7,534 nucleotides of DNA from an uncultured Eggerthellaceae bacterium. GTDB taxonomy: Bacteria; Actinomycetota; Coriobacteriia; Coriobacteriales; Eggerthellaceae. The notes below the pieces were generated by a model. That model worked only from the letters and a program-made list of their open reading frames with translations. It made no database searches and was not told the origin of the DNA. A program made the translations under genes and the position numbers. How positions within the stretch are numbered: the first letter of the stretch is position 1; the number at the start of each line of letters is the position of its first letter. This document shows positions 1 through 5,790 of this stretch, piece after piece. Location: contig CABVEH010000053.1 of assembly GCA_902497215.1 (NCBI GenBank), positions 1-7,534 on the forward strand, given 5' to 3'.

Positions 1-39
1 CGCCGAGGCGGGGCTTTCGCAATGTAAAACGTTGCGGCT
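1..39 (-). terminator. Possible rpsI terminator, cut by window edge
   Basis: Downstream of the rpsI stop, the minus strand reads AAAGCCCCGCCTCGGCG up to the window edge. The first ten bases are an inverted repeat (cgcc-ga-ggcg). If the sequence beyond the edge continues GGGC followed by T residues, this would be a classic GC-rich hairpin with a U tail ending the rplM-rpsI transcript. Only the 5' arm and the loop are inside the window, so the call is an inference from half a structure. No other gene is visible here. Confidence 0.35.
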
Positions 40-447
40 TTAGCGCTTGGAGAACTGCGGGCGCTTGCGGGCCTTCTTCAGGCCGTACTTTTTGCGCTCG
101 ACCATGCGGGCGTCGCGCGTGAGGAACCCGGCCTTCTTCAGCTCGTCGCGGTACTCGCCGGCCTCGAGAAGGGCACGGGCGATGCCAAGGCGAAGGGCGC
201 CGGCCTGGCCGGTGCTTCCGCCGCCGTTGATGCGGGCGATGACGTCGAAGTGTCCCTGGGTGTCGGTCACCTTGAACGGTGCGAGGGCCGCGTCAAGCTG
301 CCCTGCACGGGGGAAGTATTCCGCACCCTCGCGGCCGTTGACGGTAACCTTGCCGGTTCCCGGAACCAGGCGGACGCGGGCGACGGAGGTCTTGCGGCGA
401 CCCGTGCCGTAGTAAAGAGCCTCGGTATTGGCTTTCTTGGTTGCCAT
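40..447 (-). CDS. rpsI: Small-subunit ribosomal protein S9 (uS9)
   Basis: This encodes 135 residues, normal length for bacterial S9, a 30S head protein whose C-terminal tail reaches the P-site tRNA. The S9 family signature is complete: GGG at residues 75-77, GQ at 80-81, then the small and basic positions through L93. The N-terminal region has the usual [12 protein letters not shown] block (residues 14-25). The protein ends in the conserved basic tail RKRPQFSKR, whose last arginine contacts tRNA in known ribosomes. The ATG lies two bases after the rplM stop (TAA-CG-ATG). Its ribosome binding site, GGAGG, sits inside the last codons of rplM, so the two genes are one operon and probably translationally coupled. 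rplM-rpsI is the standard bacterial order. Nothing is missing or odd. Confidence 0.98.
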   Translation of the reverse strand: MATKKANTEALYYGTGRRKTSVARVRLVPGTGKVTVNGREGAEYFPRAGQLDAALAPFKVTDTQGHFDVIARINGGGSTGQAGALRLGIARALLEAGEYRDELKKAGFLTRDARMVERKKYGLKKARKRPQFSKR

Positions 448-449
448 CG

Positions 450-884
450 TTATGCCTCCATCTCGATCTTCTCGGGCTGCTGGGCAGCATGCGGGTGGTC
501 GGGGCCTGCGTAGACCTTGAGCTTCAGGCCCTGCGCACGGCCGAGCGTGGTCTTGGGGAGCATGCCCTTCACGGCGTGCTCGATGACGCGCTCGGGATGC
601 TTGGCCAGCGCCTCTTCAAGAGTCTCGGACTTCAGGCCGCCGGGGTAGCCGCTGTGGCGGAAGTACTCCTTCTTGAGTTCCTTCCCGCCAGTCACGCGGA
701 TCTTCTCGGCGTTGACGACCACGACGAAGTCGCCGGTGTCGACATGAGGCGTGTACTGGGGCTTGTCCTTCCCGCGAAGGATGGTGGCGCACTTCGAGGC
801 AAGGCGGCCCAGAACGACGCCTTCGGCATCGATCAGGTACCACTTGCGCTCGACTTCGCCGGGCTTTGCGCTGTACGTTTTCAC
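450..884 (-). CDS. rplM: Large-subunit ribosomal protein L13 (uL13)
   Basis: This encodes 144 residues, close to the 142 of the E. coli protein. L13 is an early-assembling 50S protein that binds 23S rRNA. The N-terminus [19 protein letters not shown], the VLGRLAS block (residues 24-30) and the VKGMLP motif (105-110), followed by LGR and the YAGPDHPH stretch (125-132), are all typical. The chosen start is GTG at 884, for two reasons. Family members begin at M-K-T-Y, and AGAAGGAA (898-891) lies six bases upstream. An in-frame ATG at 920 would add 12 residues unlike the family and would ignore this ribosome binding site. A TTG at 890 sits too close to it. The gene is followed directly by rpsI. 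Its long structured leader suggests post-transcriptional control, described separately. Confidence 0.96.
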   Translation of the reverse strand: MKTYSAKPGEVERKWYLIDAEGVVLGRLASKCATILRGKDKPQYTPHVDTGDFVVVVNAEKIRVTGGKELKKEYFRHSGYPGGLKSETLEEALAKHPERVIEHAVKGMLPKTTLGRAQGLKLKVYAGPDHPHAAQQPEKIEMEA

Positions 885-1053
885 AATCAATTCCTTCTGT
901 TTTCCGGCCGCGTTGCGCACGGCCGATGCTGGTTTTCAAAAGTGCAGTTTCGCGCGGGGCCGGTTTCCTACGCCGGCCACGCATTCGCCAGGGCCTGGAC
1001 TCCCTTGGAACGCGCTTGCGTTAACCCTGCTTTACGGGGCTTTTGAAAGCAAC
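885..1053 (-). promoter_or_regulatory. Long structured 5' leader of rplM-rpsI
   Basis: The predicted start site (about seven bases past the -10 element at 1060-1065) leaves roughly 170 nt before the rplM GTG, with no convincing small ORF. Two hairpins have perfect 6-bp arms. GGCCGG/CCGGCC at 958-963 and 973-978 has a 9-nt loop. CGGCCG/CGGCCG at 905-910 and 920-925 also has a 9-nt loop and ends just before the ribosome binding site at 891-898. All arms contain GGCC, so the two stems could exchange partners. L13 is known to regulate its own operon through the mRNA leader in some bacteria. That this leader does so is inference. Confidence 0.45.
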
Positions 1054-1059
1054 TGTTGA

Positions 1060-1068
1060 ATTGTAGCA
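1060..1068 (-). promoter_or_regulatory. Predicted extended -10 promoter of rplM-rpsI
   Basis: The minus strand reads TGCTACAAT, which is an extended TG motif plus a -10 hexamer one mismatch from TATAAT. No good -35 is found 16-18 bases upstream (the hexamer at 17 is TGCATC), which fits an extended -10 promoter. The same 9-mer, allowing one variable base, precedes hom and lysA in this window. The start site is predicted near 1053. Confidence 0.55.
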
Positions 1069-1114
1069 CTACTTTTGACAGCGATGCAGGAAATACGCCT
1101 GAAAGACGGCAATG

Positions 1115-2356
1115 CTAGCCCCCGCGGACGGCCGAGTCGGGATGGATGGACATGGACTGGAAGCGGTTGGACATCCAGTCGTTGTCGAAGTAATGGGCGT
1201 AGAAGTCCTTGATAGGCGTGTTTATGGGGTCGTTCGCCAGGCGCTCGTACCAGCAGTCGAGGGCCTGCAGCGACATGACGCAGTCGGTGGCCATCAGAAG
1301 CGCGGCCACGGTGGTAAGCGAATAGCGCCACTGCCAGGGGATCTTGTCGATCAGCCACAGCATGAACGGAAGCAGCAGCTTCAGCCACACGACCCCGAGC
1401 AGGCCCCATGCCGCCATGGCAAGCCCGCACGTGCGACCGCCGAACAACGACAGGAACTGGCCGGTGTAGTCCCAGGCGACGGCGCCGAACGCGTACTGCA
1501 TGAAGTAGCTGACGAACGCCTCGAACAGGCCGCCGATGACGGCCGAGAGCAGGAACACCAGAACGACGTTCTTCTTGTAAAGGCGGTTCAGGAACAGCGT
1601 CATAAGCACGGCGCCGCATCCGTATATGGGCGAAAACGGGCCGAACAGCAGTCCTGCGCGGTCCTGCCAGTGACCCGGGTCGACCACGATGACATGGAAG
1701 ACGGACTCTATGGCGTCCCCGAGGATCGAGCAGATCACGAATATCCAGAACAGGTTGAAGAAGTCGAGCTTGATATAGCCCTTGCCCGACAGGTCGCGCC
1801 CGAGCGTGCCGTCCTCCTGCTCGTGCCTGACCTCGTTGTCGCGCAGCATGCGCTGGAGCCGGCGTTCCTCGCGCAGCTGCGGGTCGAGGTAGAGCTGGAA
1901 CGCGATAAGCACCGCGAGCAGCACCCCGTACACGATAAGCCGCAGGCTGACGCCGTACAGCATGAGCGAGCACAGCGCGCCGACTATGACCGCCACGTAT
2001 ATGCCGTATATGACCAGCGCGGCCACGTTGCGCTTCCCGCGCAGCAGCTGGATGGCCATGAATATGAACGCGAAGTCGCCCAGCAGGAGCACCACAAGGC
2101 GCACCCAGGCGACCACGAACGTGGATATGCCAAGCTGCTGCACCGCGCCGCCCTGGTGCATGTGCACCGCGTCGATCACGGCGTCGACGAGCGCGGCAAG
2201 CCCGAACGCGCCGGCCACCAGCAGCAGCACGGCGAATACCTTCACGCCGACGGGAAGCCTCTTCTCGGATTCGGGCGTGGTCAACAGGCGCCTGTACCAG
2301 CGCTCCTGCGCCTCCTTCTGGGCGGCCTCCCGAGCGGCTTCGAGCTGGTCGGCCAT
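1115..2356 (-). CDS. Multi-pass membrane protein, CmpB/'ABC transporter permease' family
   Basis: This encodes 413 residues. An N-terminal charged, probably amphipathic helix (about 1-30) precedes four predicted membrane segments (about 37-60, 77-103, 111-133, 137-156) and a basic/acidic cytoplasmic linker (157-196). The C-terminal half has the hallmarks of the CmpB family (Pfam ABC_trans_CmpB, formerly DUF1113). These are an E217-containing membrane segment, GPFSPIYGCGAV (239-250), a conserved acidic segment with E279, WDYTGQF (295-301), and GGRTCGLAMAAWG (306-318). Members are labelled putative ABC transporter permeases, but no ATPase partner is seen here and substrate and function are unknown. 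The start is chosen because the ATG overlaps the hom TAA by one base (TAATG), implying translational coupling to hom. The extra N-terminal four-helix domain makes it longer than minimal family members. A role linked to amino-acid metabolism is only a context guess. Confidence 0.8.
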   Translation of the reverse strand: MADQLEAAREAAQKEAQERWYRRLLTTPESEKRLPVGVKVFAVLLLVAGAFGLAALVDAVIDAVHMHQGGAVQQLGISTFVVAWVRLVVLLLGDFAFIFMAIQLLRGKRNVAALVIYGIYVAVIVGALCSLMLYGVSLRLIVYGVLLAVLIAFQLYLDPQLREERRLQRMLRDNEVRHEQEDGTLGRDLSGKGYIKLDFFNLFWIFVICSILGDAIESVFHVIVVDPGHWQDRAGLLFGPFSPIYGCGAVLMTLFLNRLYKKNVVLVFLLSAVIGGLFEAFVSYFMQYAFGAVAWDYTGQFLSLFGGRTCGLAMAAWGLLGVVWLKLLLPFMLWLIDKIPWQWRYSLTTVAALLMATDCVMSLQALDCWYERLANDPINTPIKDFYAHYFDNDWMSNRFQSMSIHPDSAVRGG

Positions 2357-3627
2357 TATTCCTCGACGCGGATCAGGCTGGGCTCGACCTCGACCAGGTC
2401 GTCCACGGCACATATGGCCTGGATGTCGCTTTCCTTGGCCGTGTGCGTGACGTACACGACGTCGACGTTGCTTCGGTCGGCCTTGCCGCGCTGCGTCATG
2501 GAATGGATGGACACGTTGTTGTCGGCGAACACCTTCGACATGATGGCCAGAACGCCGGGGCGGTCGGCCACGGTGAAGCGTATGTAGTACTTCATCGACA
2601 GCGTCTCGATCTCGCGGATAGGCAGCGTGTCGGTGCAGGTGCATCCGACTATGGGAGCGACGCCGGCCTGCAGCTCGCGAGCCATGTCGAGCACGTCGCC
2701 CATCACGGCGCTGGCGGCGGCTCCCGCTCCGGCCCCTTCGCCGAAGAACATCGTCTCGCCCACGAAGTCGCCCACCACGTAGATGGCGTTGAACACGCCG
2801 TTCACGTGCGCAAGCTGGTGGGTTGTGGGGATCATGGTGGGATGCACGCGCACGTCGATGCCGGAATCGGTGCGGTGCGCAATGGCCAGCAGCTTGACCA
2901 CGTAGCCCATCTCGCGCGCCGCTTCCAGGTCGGTGGGCTTGATGGTGGTGATTCCCTTGGTGTACACGTCGTCCATGGCCACGCGCGTGTTGAACGCAAT
3001 GGACGCAAGGATGGCGATCTTGGCCGCAGCGTCGAAGCCGTCCACGTCGGCGGACGGATTGGCCTCGGCATAGCCGTTGGCCTGCGCCTCGGCAAGCGCC
3101 GCCTCGTAGCTCATGTTGTCCTCGGCCATGCGTGTGAGCATGTAGTTGGTGGTGCCGTTGACGATGCCCATGACCGACTCGATCTCGTTGGCGATGAGCG
3201 AATGCTTGAGCGGCCCGATGATCGGGATGCCGCCGCCCACGCTGGCCCCGAAGCGGATGTCCTTGCCAGCCGCCTCTGCGGCGTCGAACACCTGCTGGCC
3301 TGACGTCGCCATGAGCGCCTTGTTGGCCGTGACCACGTTCTTGCCGGCGTTGAGCGCGTCGAGCACGACCGACTTCGCCACGGTGGTGCCGCCGATCAGC
3401 TCGATGACTATGTCGATGTCGGGGTCGTTGACTATGTCGTGGTAGTCGGAAGTGAACAGATGGCCGACGCCGTGCGCCTTGGCCTCTTCGTCGGAAAGCG
3501 AGCAGACGCGCGCAAGCTCGACGTCGATGCCGTAATGGCGGCGGAACGCGTCGCCGTGCTTGTTGATTATGTCGATGCAGCCGCCGCCGACGGTGCCGGT
3601 TCCGACGAGTCCGATTCGTATGGCCAT
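2356..3627 (-). CDS. hom: Homoserine dehydrogenase with C-terminal ACT domain
   Basis: This encodes 423 residues. The enzyme reduces aspartate semialdehyde to homoserine with NAD(P)H, the branch point toward threonine and methionine. The N-terminal nucleotide-binding fold has GTGTVGGG at residues 9-16 and the conserved TANKALMA (100-107, K103). The catalytic domain carries NGTTNYML (157-164) and SADVDGFDAAAKIAILA (192-208), with the proposed catalytic K203 and the acidic residues D194, D196 and D199. An ACT domain starts near 346 (YYIRFTVADRPGVLA) and runs to the end, the usual site of feedback inhibition, typically by threonine. The ATG is preceded by a near-perfect TAAGGAGG five bases away. 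It is a monofunctional enzyme with no aspartokinase fusion. It is followed, with a 1-base overlap, by the membrane protein gene. thrB and thrC are not in the window. Confidence 0.96.
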   Translation of the reverse strand: MAIRIGLVGTGTVGGGCIDIINKHGDAFRRHYGIDVELARVCSLSDEEAKAHGVGHLFTSDYHDIVNDPDIDIVIELIGGTTVAKSVVLDALNAGKNVVTANKALMATSGQQVFDAAEAAGKDIRFGASVGGGIPIIGPLKHSLIANEIESVMGIVNGTTNYMLTRMAEDNMSYEAALAEAQANGYAEANPSADVDGFDAAAKIAILASIAFNTRVAMDDVYTKGITTIKPTDLEAAREMGYVVKLLAIAHRTDSGIDVRVHPTMIPTTHQLAHVNGVFNAIYVVGDFVGETMFFGEGAGAGAAASAVMGDVLDMARELQAGVAPIVGCTCTDTLPIREIETLSMKYYIRFTVADRPGVLAIMSKVFADNNVSIHSMTQRGKADRSNVDVVYVTHTAKESDIQAICAVDDLVEVEPSLIRVEE

Positions 3628-3660
3628 GGAGGCCTCCTTATGCGTCGTGGGTAAGTGGCT

Positions 3661-3669
3661 ATTGTATCA
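3661..3669 (-). promoter_or_regulatory. Predicted extended -10 promoter of hom
   Basis: The minus strand reads TGATACAAT, an extended -10 element ending 33 bases before the hom ATG. The start site is predicted near 3654, giving a leader of about 27 nt. No clear -35 hexamer is seen 16-18 bases upstream. It overlaps the predicted plus-strand -10 at 3665-3670, so the two divergent promoters share the same melted region. Confidence 0.55.
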
Positions 3670-3670
3670 T
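3665..3670 (+). promoter_or_regulatory. Predicted -10 element of the phosphatase gene
   Basis: The plus strand reads TATCAT, one mismatch from TATAAT. The start site is predicted near 3677, leaving a leader of about 28 nt before the phosphatase ATG. No good -35 is visible. It overlaps the hom -10 element head to head. The overlapping TATTGT at 3660-3665 is an alternative. Confidence 0.35.
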
Positions 3671-3704
3671 CAGGGGCAGCAAGCTCGCACGATGGAAGGC
3701 ACCC

Positions 3705-4169
3705 ATGACGTCGGTACTGTTCATATGCCACGGAAACATCTGCCGGTCCACCATGGCTGAGTTCGTGATGAAGGACGTCCTGCGCAAGCGCGGCCTGGAC
3801 GACGCAGTGCATGTGGAATCGGCGGCCACCAGCCGCGAGGAGCTGGGCAACGACACCTACTACGAGACGAAGCGCATGCTCGATGCGCACGACGTTCCCT
3901 ACACGCCGCGCCACGCGCGCCAGACGACGCGTGCCGACTACGGCGAATTCGACTACATCGTTGGCATGGATGACGAGAACATGCACGGCATGCGGCGCAT
4001 ATACGGCGGCGACCCGGAAGGCAAGCTCAGCCTGCTGCTGGACTGGACAGGCGTAGGCGGAAGCATCGCCGACCCCTGGTACACGCGCGACTTCGAGAGC
4101 TGCTACGACGACGTCGAGGCCGGCTGCATCGCCCTGGCCGAGCACCTGTCGCGCTCGCTTGAGCGCTAG
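3705..4169 (+). CDS. Low-molecular-weight protein tyrosine phosphatase
   Basis: This encodes 154 residues, the normal length for the LMW-PTP/arsenate-reductase fold. The catalytic loop CHGNICRS is at residues 8-15, with nucleophile C8 and phosphate-binding R14. The general acid lies in IADPWY (121-126), as D123. The fifth loop position is Ile, not the Thr seen in protein-arginine phosphatases of the YwlE type, which argues for phosphotyrosine rather than phosphoarginine. The start is supported by GGAAGG five bases upstream. The gene diverges from hom and converges on lysA, sharing the CTAG that contains both stops. No cognate tyrosine kinase or polysaccharide locus is nearby, so the cellular substrate cannot be inferred. 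It is cytoplasmic, with no signal peptide. Confidence 0.93.
   Translation: MTSVLFICHGNICRSTMAEFVMKDVLRKRGLDDAVHVESAATSREELGNDTYYETKRMLDAHDVPYTPRHARQTTRADYGEFDYIVGMDDENMHGMRRIYGGDPEGKLSLLLDWTGVGGSIADPWYTRDFESCYDDVEAGCIALAEHLSRSLER
4151..4166. terminator. Hairpin at the convergent phosphatase/lysA junction
   Basis: GCGCTC (4151-4156), loop GCTT, GAGCGC (4161-4166) form a perfect 6-bp GC-rich stem. It covers the last sense codons of the phosphatase and begins exactly at the last base of the lysA stop codon. On the minus strand it is therefore placed where a lysA terminator would be. There is no T run on either side, so intrinsic termination is uncertain. It may only pause polymerase or protect 3' ends. 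A second weaker inverted repeat, GCTAG at 4165-4169 with CTAGC at 4180-4184, lies beside it. Confidence 0.35.
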
Positions 4170-5521
4170 ATGTCGCGGGCTAGCAAATCCTCGTAGGTCT
4201 CGCGGCGGGTGGTCATGCGGGCTTCCCCATCGCGCACGAACACCACGGCCGGGCGTGGCTGCCCGTTGTAGTTGCTGGCCATGGTGGAACAGTACGCCCC
4301 CGTGCCGAACACGCACACGATATCGCCCAGGTCGGCGCGCTGCAGCGGCATGTCCACCACCACGGCGTCGCCGCTTTCGCAGTGCTTGCCGCAAAGCGTG
4401 ACGATCTCGGTGCGGGGCTGGTCGGCCTTGTTGGCGATGGTGGGCTCGTAGTCGGCGTGGTACAGCGCGGTGCGGATGTTGTCGGACATTCCTCCGTCCA
4501 CGGCCACGTACTTGCGGATTCCCGGAAGCGTCTTCAGGATGCCCACCGTGTAAAGAGTGACGCCCGCGTTCGCCACGAGCGAACGGCCCGGCTCCACCAG
4601 AAGGCGAGGCAGCGGGAAGTCGTGCTTCGCGCACAGCTCGCGCACGCTGTCGCAGGTGACGGCGGCGAAGTCGTCGATCGAGGACGGGCTGTCGGTGGTC
4701 TCGTAAGCCACGCCAAGGCCGCCGCCCAGGTCAAGCTCCTCGATCACATAGCCGTAGCCCTCGCGGATGCGGGCCATGAAGTCGACCATGACGGCCGCGG
4801 CCTCGCCGAAGGAATGCAGGGCGAATATCTGCGACCCGATGTGGCAATGCAGGCCGGCCAGCCGCACGTTCGGCGTCTCCAGCGCGGTGCCCACGCAGGT
4901 GTAGGCGAAGTCCTCCAGCATGGTGAACCCGAACTTCGAGTCCTCGCAGCCGGTGCGGATGTACTCGTGGGTGTCGGCCTCGACGCCAGGCGTGATGCGC
5001 ATGTATATGTCCTGCACCTTGCCATGGCGCGCCGCTATTTCAGACACGCGCGTCAGCTCGATGCGGCTGTCGACGATTATGCGGCCCACGCCGGCGGAAA
5101 TCGCCTCGTCGAGCTCTTGCGGCGTCTTGTTGTTGCCGTGCATGAATATGCGCTCGGCAGGGAACCCCGCCGCCAGGGCGCATGCAAGCTCGCCGCCGCC
5201 CGAGACGTCCAGGCACAGGCCCTCTTCCTGGGCCATGCGCACGACGGCCTTGTTCATGAACGCCTTGCTTGCGTAAAGCACGTCGGAGTTCTCGTAGCGG
5301 CTGCGGAACGCGCGGACGAACTCCTGCATGCGGTGGCGGATGTCGGCCTCGTCGAACACGTACAGCGCGGTACCCTCGGTGCGGGCCAGCTCGACCATGT
5401 CCACCCCGCCTATGAACAGGTGGCCGTCGCGCACTTCCGCCGTTTCGGGAAGCACCGCGCCGAGCTCCATCGTGGTCTTGTTGTCTGCCTTCTTCGAAAG
5501 GTCGGATGCAGGTAGAGACAT
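4166..5521 (-). CDS. lysA: Diaminopimelate decarboxylase
   Basis: This encodes 451 residues. The PLP enzyme decarboxylates meso-diaminopimelate to L-lysine, the last step of lysine synthesis. Fold-type III features are in order: PLP-binding lysine K86 in YASKAF, HCHIGSQ (225-231), the phosphate-binding GGGLG (266-270), EPGRS (310-314), and CESGD (381-385), whose cysteine completes the partner subunit's active site. FGTGAYC with Y410 follows. The start at 5521 is chosen because AAGGGGGA lies just upstream and the family-like sequence begins soon after. A further in-frame ATG at 5620 would add 33 residues, cover the promoter and ignore this ribosome binding site. CGKHCESGD replaces the more usual GPxCESGD, a minor change. 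The gene stands alone, convergent with the phosphatase and divergent from the MoaE-like gene. Confidence 0.95.
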   Translation of the reverse strand: MSLPASDLSKKADNKTTMELGAVLPETAEVRDGHLFIGGVDMVELARTEGTALYVFDEADIRHRMQEFVRAFRSRYENSDVLYASKAFMNKAVVRMAQEEGLCLDVSGGGELACALAAGFPAERIFMHGNNKTPQELDEAISAGVGRIIVDSRIELTRVSEIAARHGKVQDIYMRITPGVEADTHEYIRTGCEDSKFGFTMLEDFAYTCVGTALETPNVRLAGLHCHIGSQIFALHSFGEAAAVMVDFMARIREGYGYVIEELDLGGGLGVAYETTDSPSSIDDFAAVTCDSVRELCAKHDFPLPRLLVEPGRSLVANAGVTLYTVGILKTLPGIRKYVAVDGGMSDNIRTALYHADYEPTIANKADQPRTEIVTLCGKHCESGDAVVVDMPLQRADLGDIVCVFGTGAYCSTMASNYNGQPRPAVVFVRDGEARMTTRRETYEDLLARDI

Positions 5522-5554
5522 GAAAAAATCCCCCTTGCTCTGGTTGTCCAAGCC

Positions 5555-5563
5555 ATTGTAGCA
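5555..5563 (-). promoter_or_regulatory. Predicted extended -10 promoter of lysA
   Basis: The minus strand reads TGCTACAAT, identical to the rplM element and one base different from the hom element. It ends 33 bases before the lysA ATG, exactly the spacing found at hom. The start site is predicted near 5548. The -35 position (hexamer ACAGTC at a 17-base spacer) is poor. A direct repeat containing CGCGTGAA abuts it and could bind an activator or repressor. Confidence 0.55.
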
Positions 5564-5582
5564 AAGGGGAGAGTGGCGACTG

Positions 5583-5638
5583 TTCACGCGGGTCCGGCCT
5601 GCGAAACTTCCGTTAGCCACGATTCACGCGAGGGCCGG
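5583..5638. repeat. Imperfect direct repeat upstream of the lysA promoter
   Basis: TTCACGCG occurs at 5583-5590 and 5623-5630, 40 bases apart (about four helical turns). Each copy is followed by a related tract (GGTCCGG and AGGGCCGG), so the similarity extends to about 15 bases. The inner copy lies just upstream of the lysA -35 position. Placement and phasing suit paired regulator sites, but two short copies in GC-rich DNA could arise by chance. Confidence 0.3.
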
Positions 5639-5660
5639 TTCCGCGTTTTCGTCATGACCG

Positions 5661-5790
5661 AATAATGACATTTCCAGCGGGACTGCAACGGCTTCCGCGA
5701 CATCCGTTAACATGACGACATTGGATTTGAACGGACGCGAAAACTAGGCGTGACGCTCTGGGTTCCCGTCGCCTATTTCGAGGAGGAAGA
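5661..5790 (+). promoter_or_regulatory. Probable leader region of the MoaE-like/serpin operon
   Basis: A possible -10, AATAAT (5661-5666), would give a leader of about 118 nt, but its -35 is poor and the promoter is not secure. Downstream are two inverted repeats. TCCGTT (5703-5708) pairs with AACGGA (5730-5735) across a 21-nt loop. GGCG/CGCC at 5747-5773 has further ACG/CGT pairing inside a 2-nt bulge. The ribosome binding site AGGAGG (5781-5786) follows four bases before the ATG. TCCGTTA also occurs at 5609-5615, so the motif could be a protein site rather than RNA structure. No ORF is credible here. Confidence 0.3.

Noticed and set aside
885..920. An N-terminal extension of rplM starting at ATG 920
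   Set aside because: The 12 added residues are not L13-like and would overlap the leader hairpin. GTG at 884 has the well-spaced ribosome binding site and the family N-terminus.
1024..1045. A small plus-strand hairpin (CCCTG/CGGGG) followed by CTTTT as a terminator
   Set aside because: No plus-strand gene precedes it. On the minus strand, which is the one transcribed here, the stem has a mismatch and no T run.
1075..1080. A perfect TTGACA on the plus strand as a -35 box
   Set aside because: No acceptable -10 hexamer follows at 16-18 bases and no plus-strand gene lies downstream.
1112..2587. A 491-codon plus-strand open frame opposite the membrane protein and the 3' end of hom
   Set aside because: Its translation is rich in His, Gln, Glu and Arg with no domain-like pattern. 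The opposite strand encodes two recognisable proteins with good start sites. It is a GC-bias shadow.
4382..5515. A 377-codon plus-strand open frame opposite lysA
   Set aside because: It is the antisense shadow of a fully recognisable lysA. The composition is low-complexity (Ala, His, Val, Arg), and no ribosome binding site was noted.
5522..5620. An N-terminal extension of lysA starting at ATG 5620 (33 extra residues)
   Set aside because: It would swallow the predicted TGCTACAAT promoter, and the clear AAGGGGGA site directs initiation at 5521.
5661..5790. A confident Moco (molybdenum cofactor) riboswitch call
   Set aside because: The location is suggestive, but I could not match the known multi-stem consensus by eye. 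Kept only as a testable possibility.
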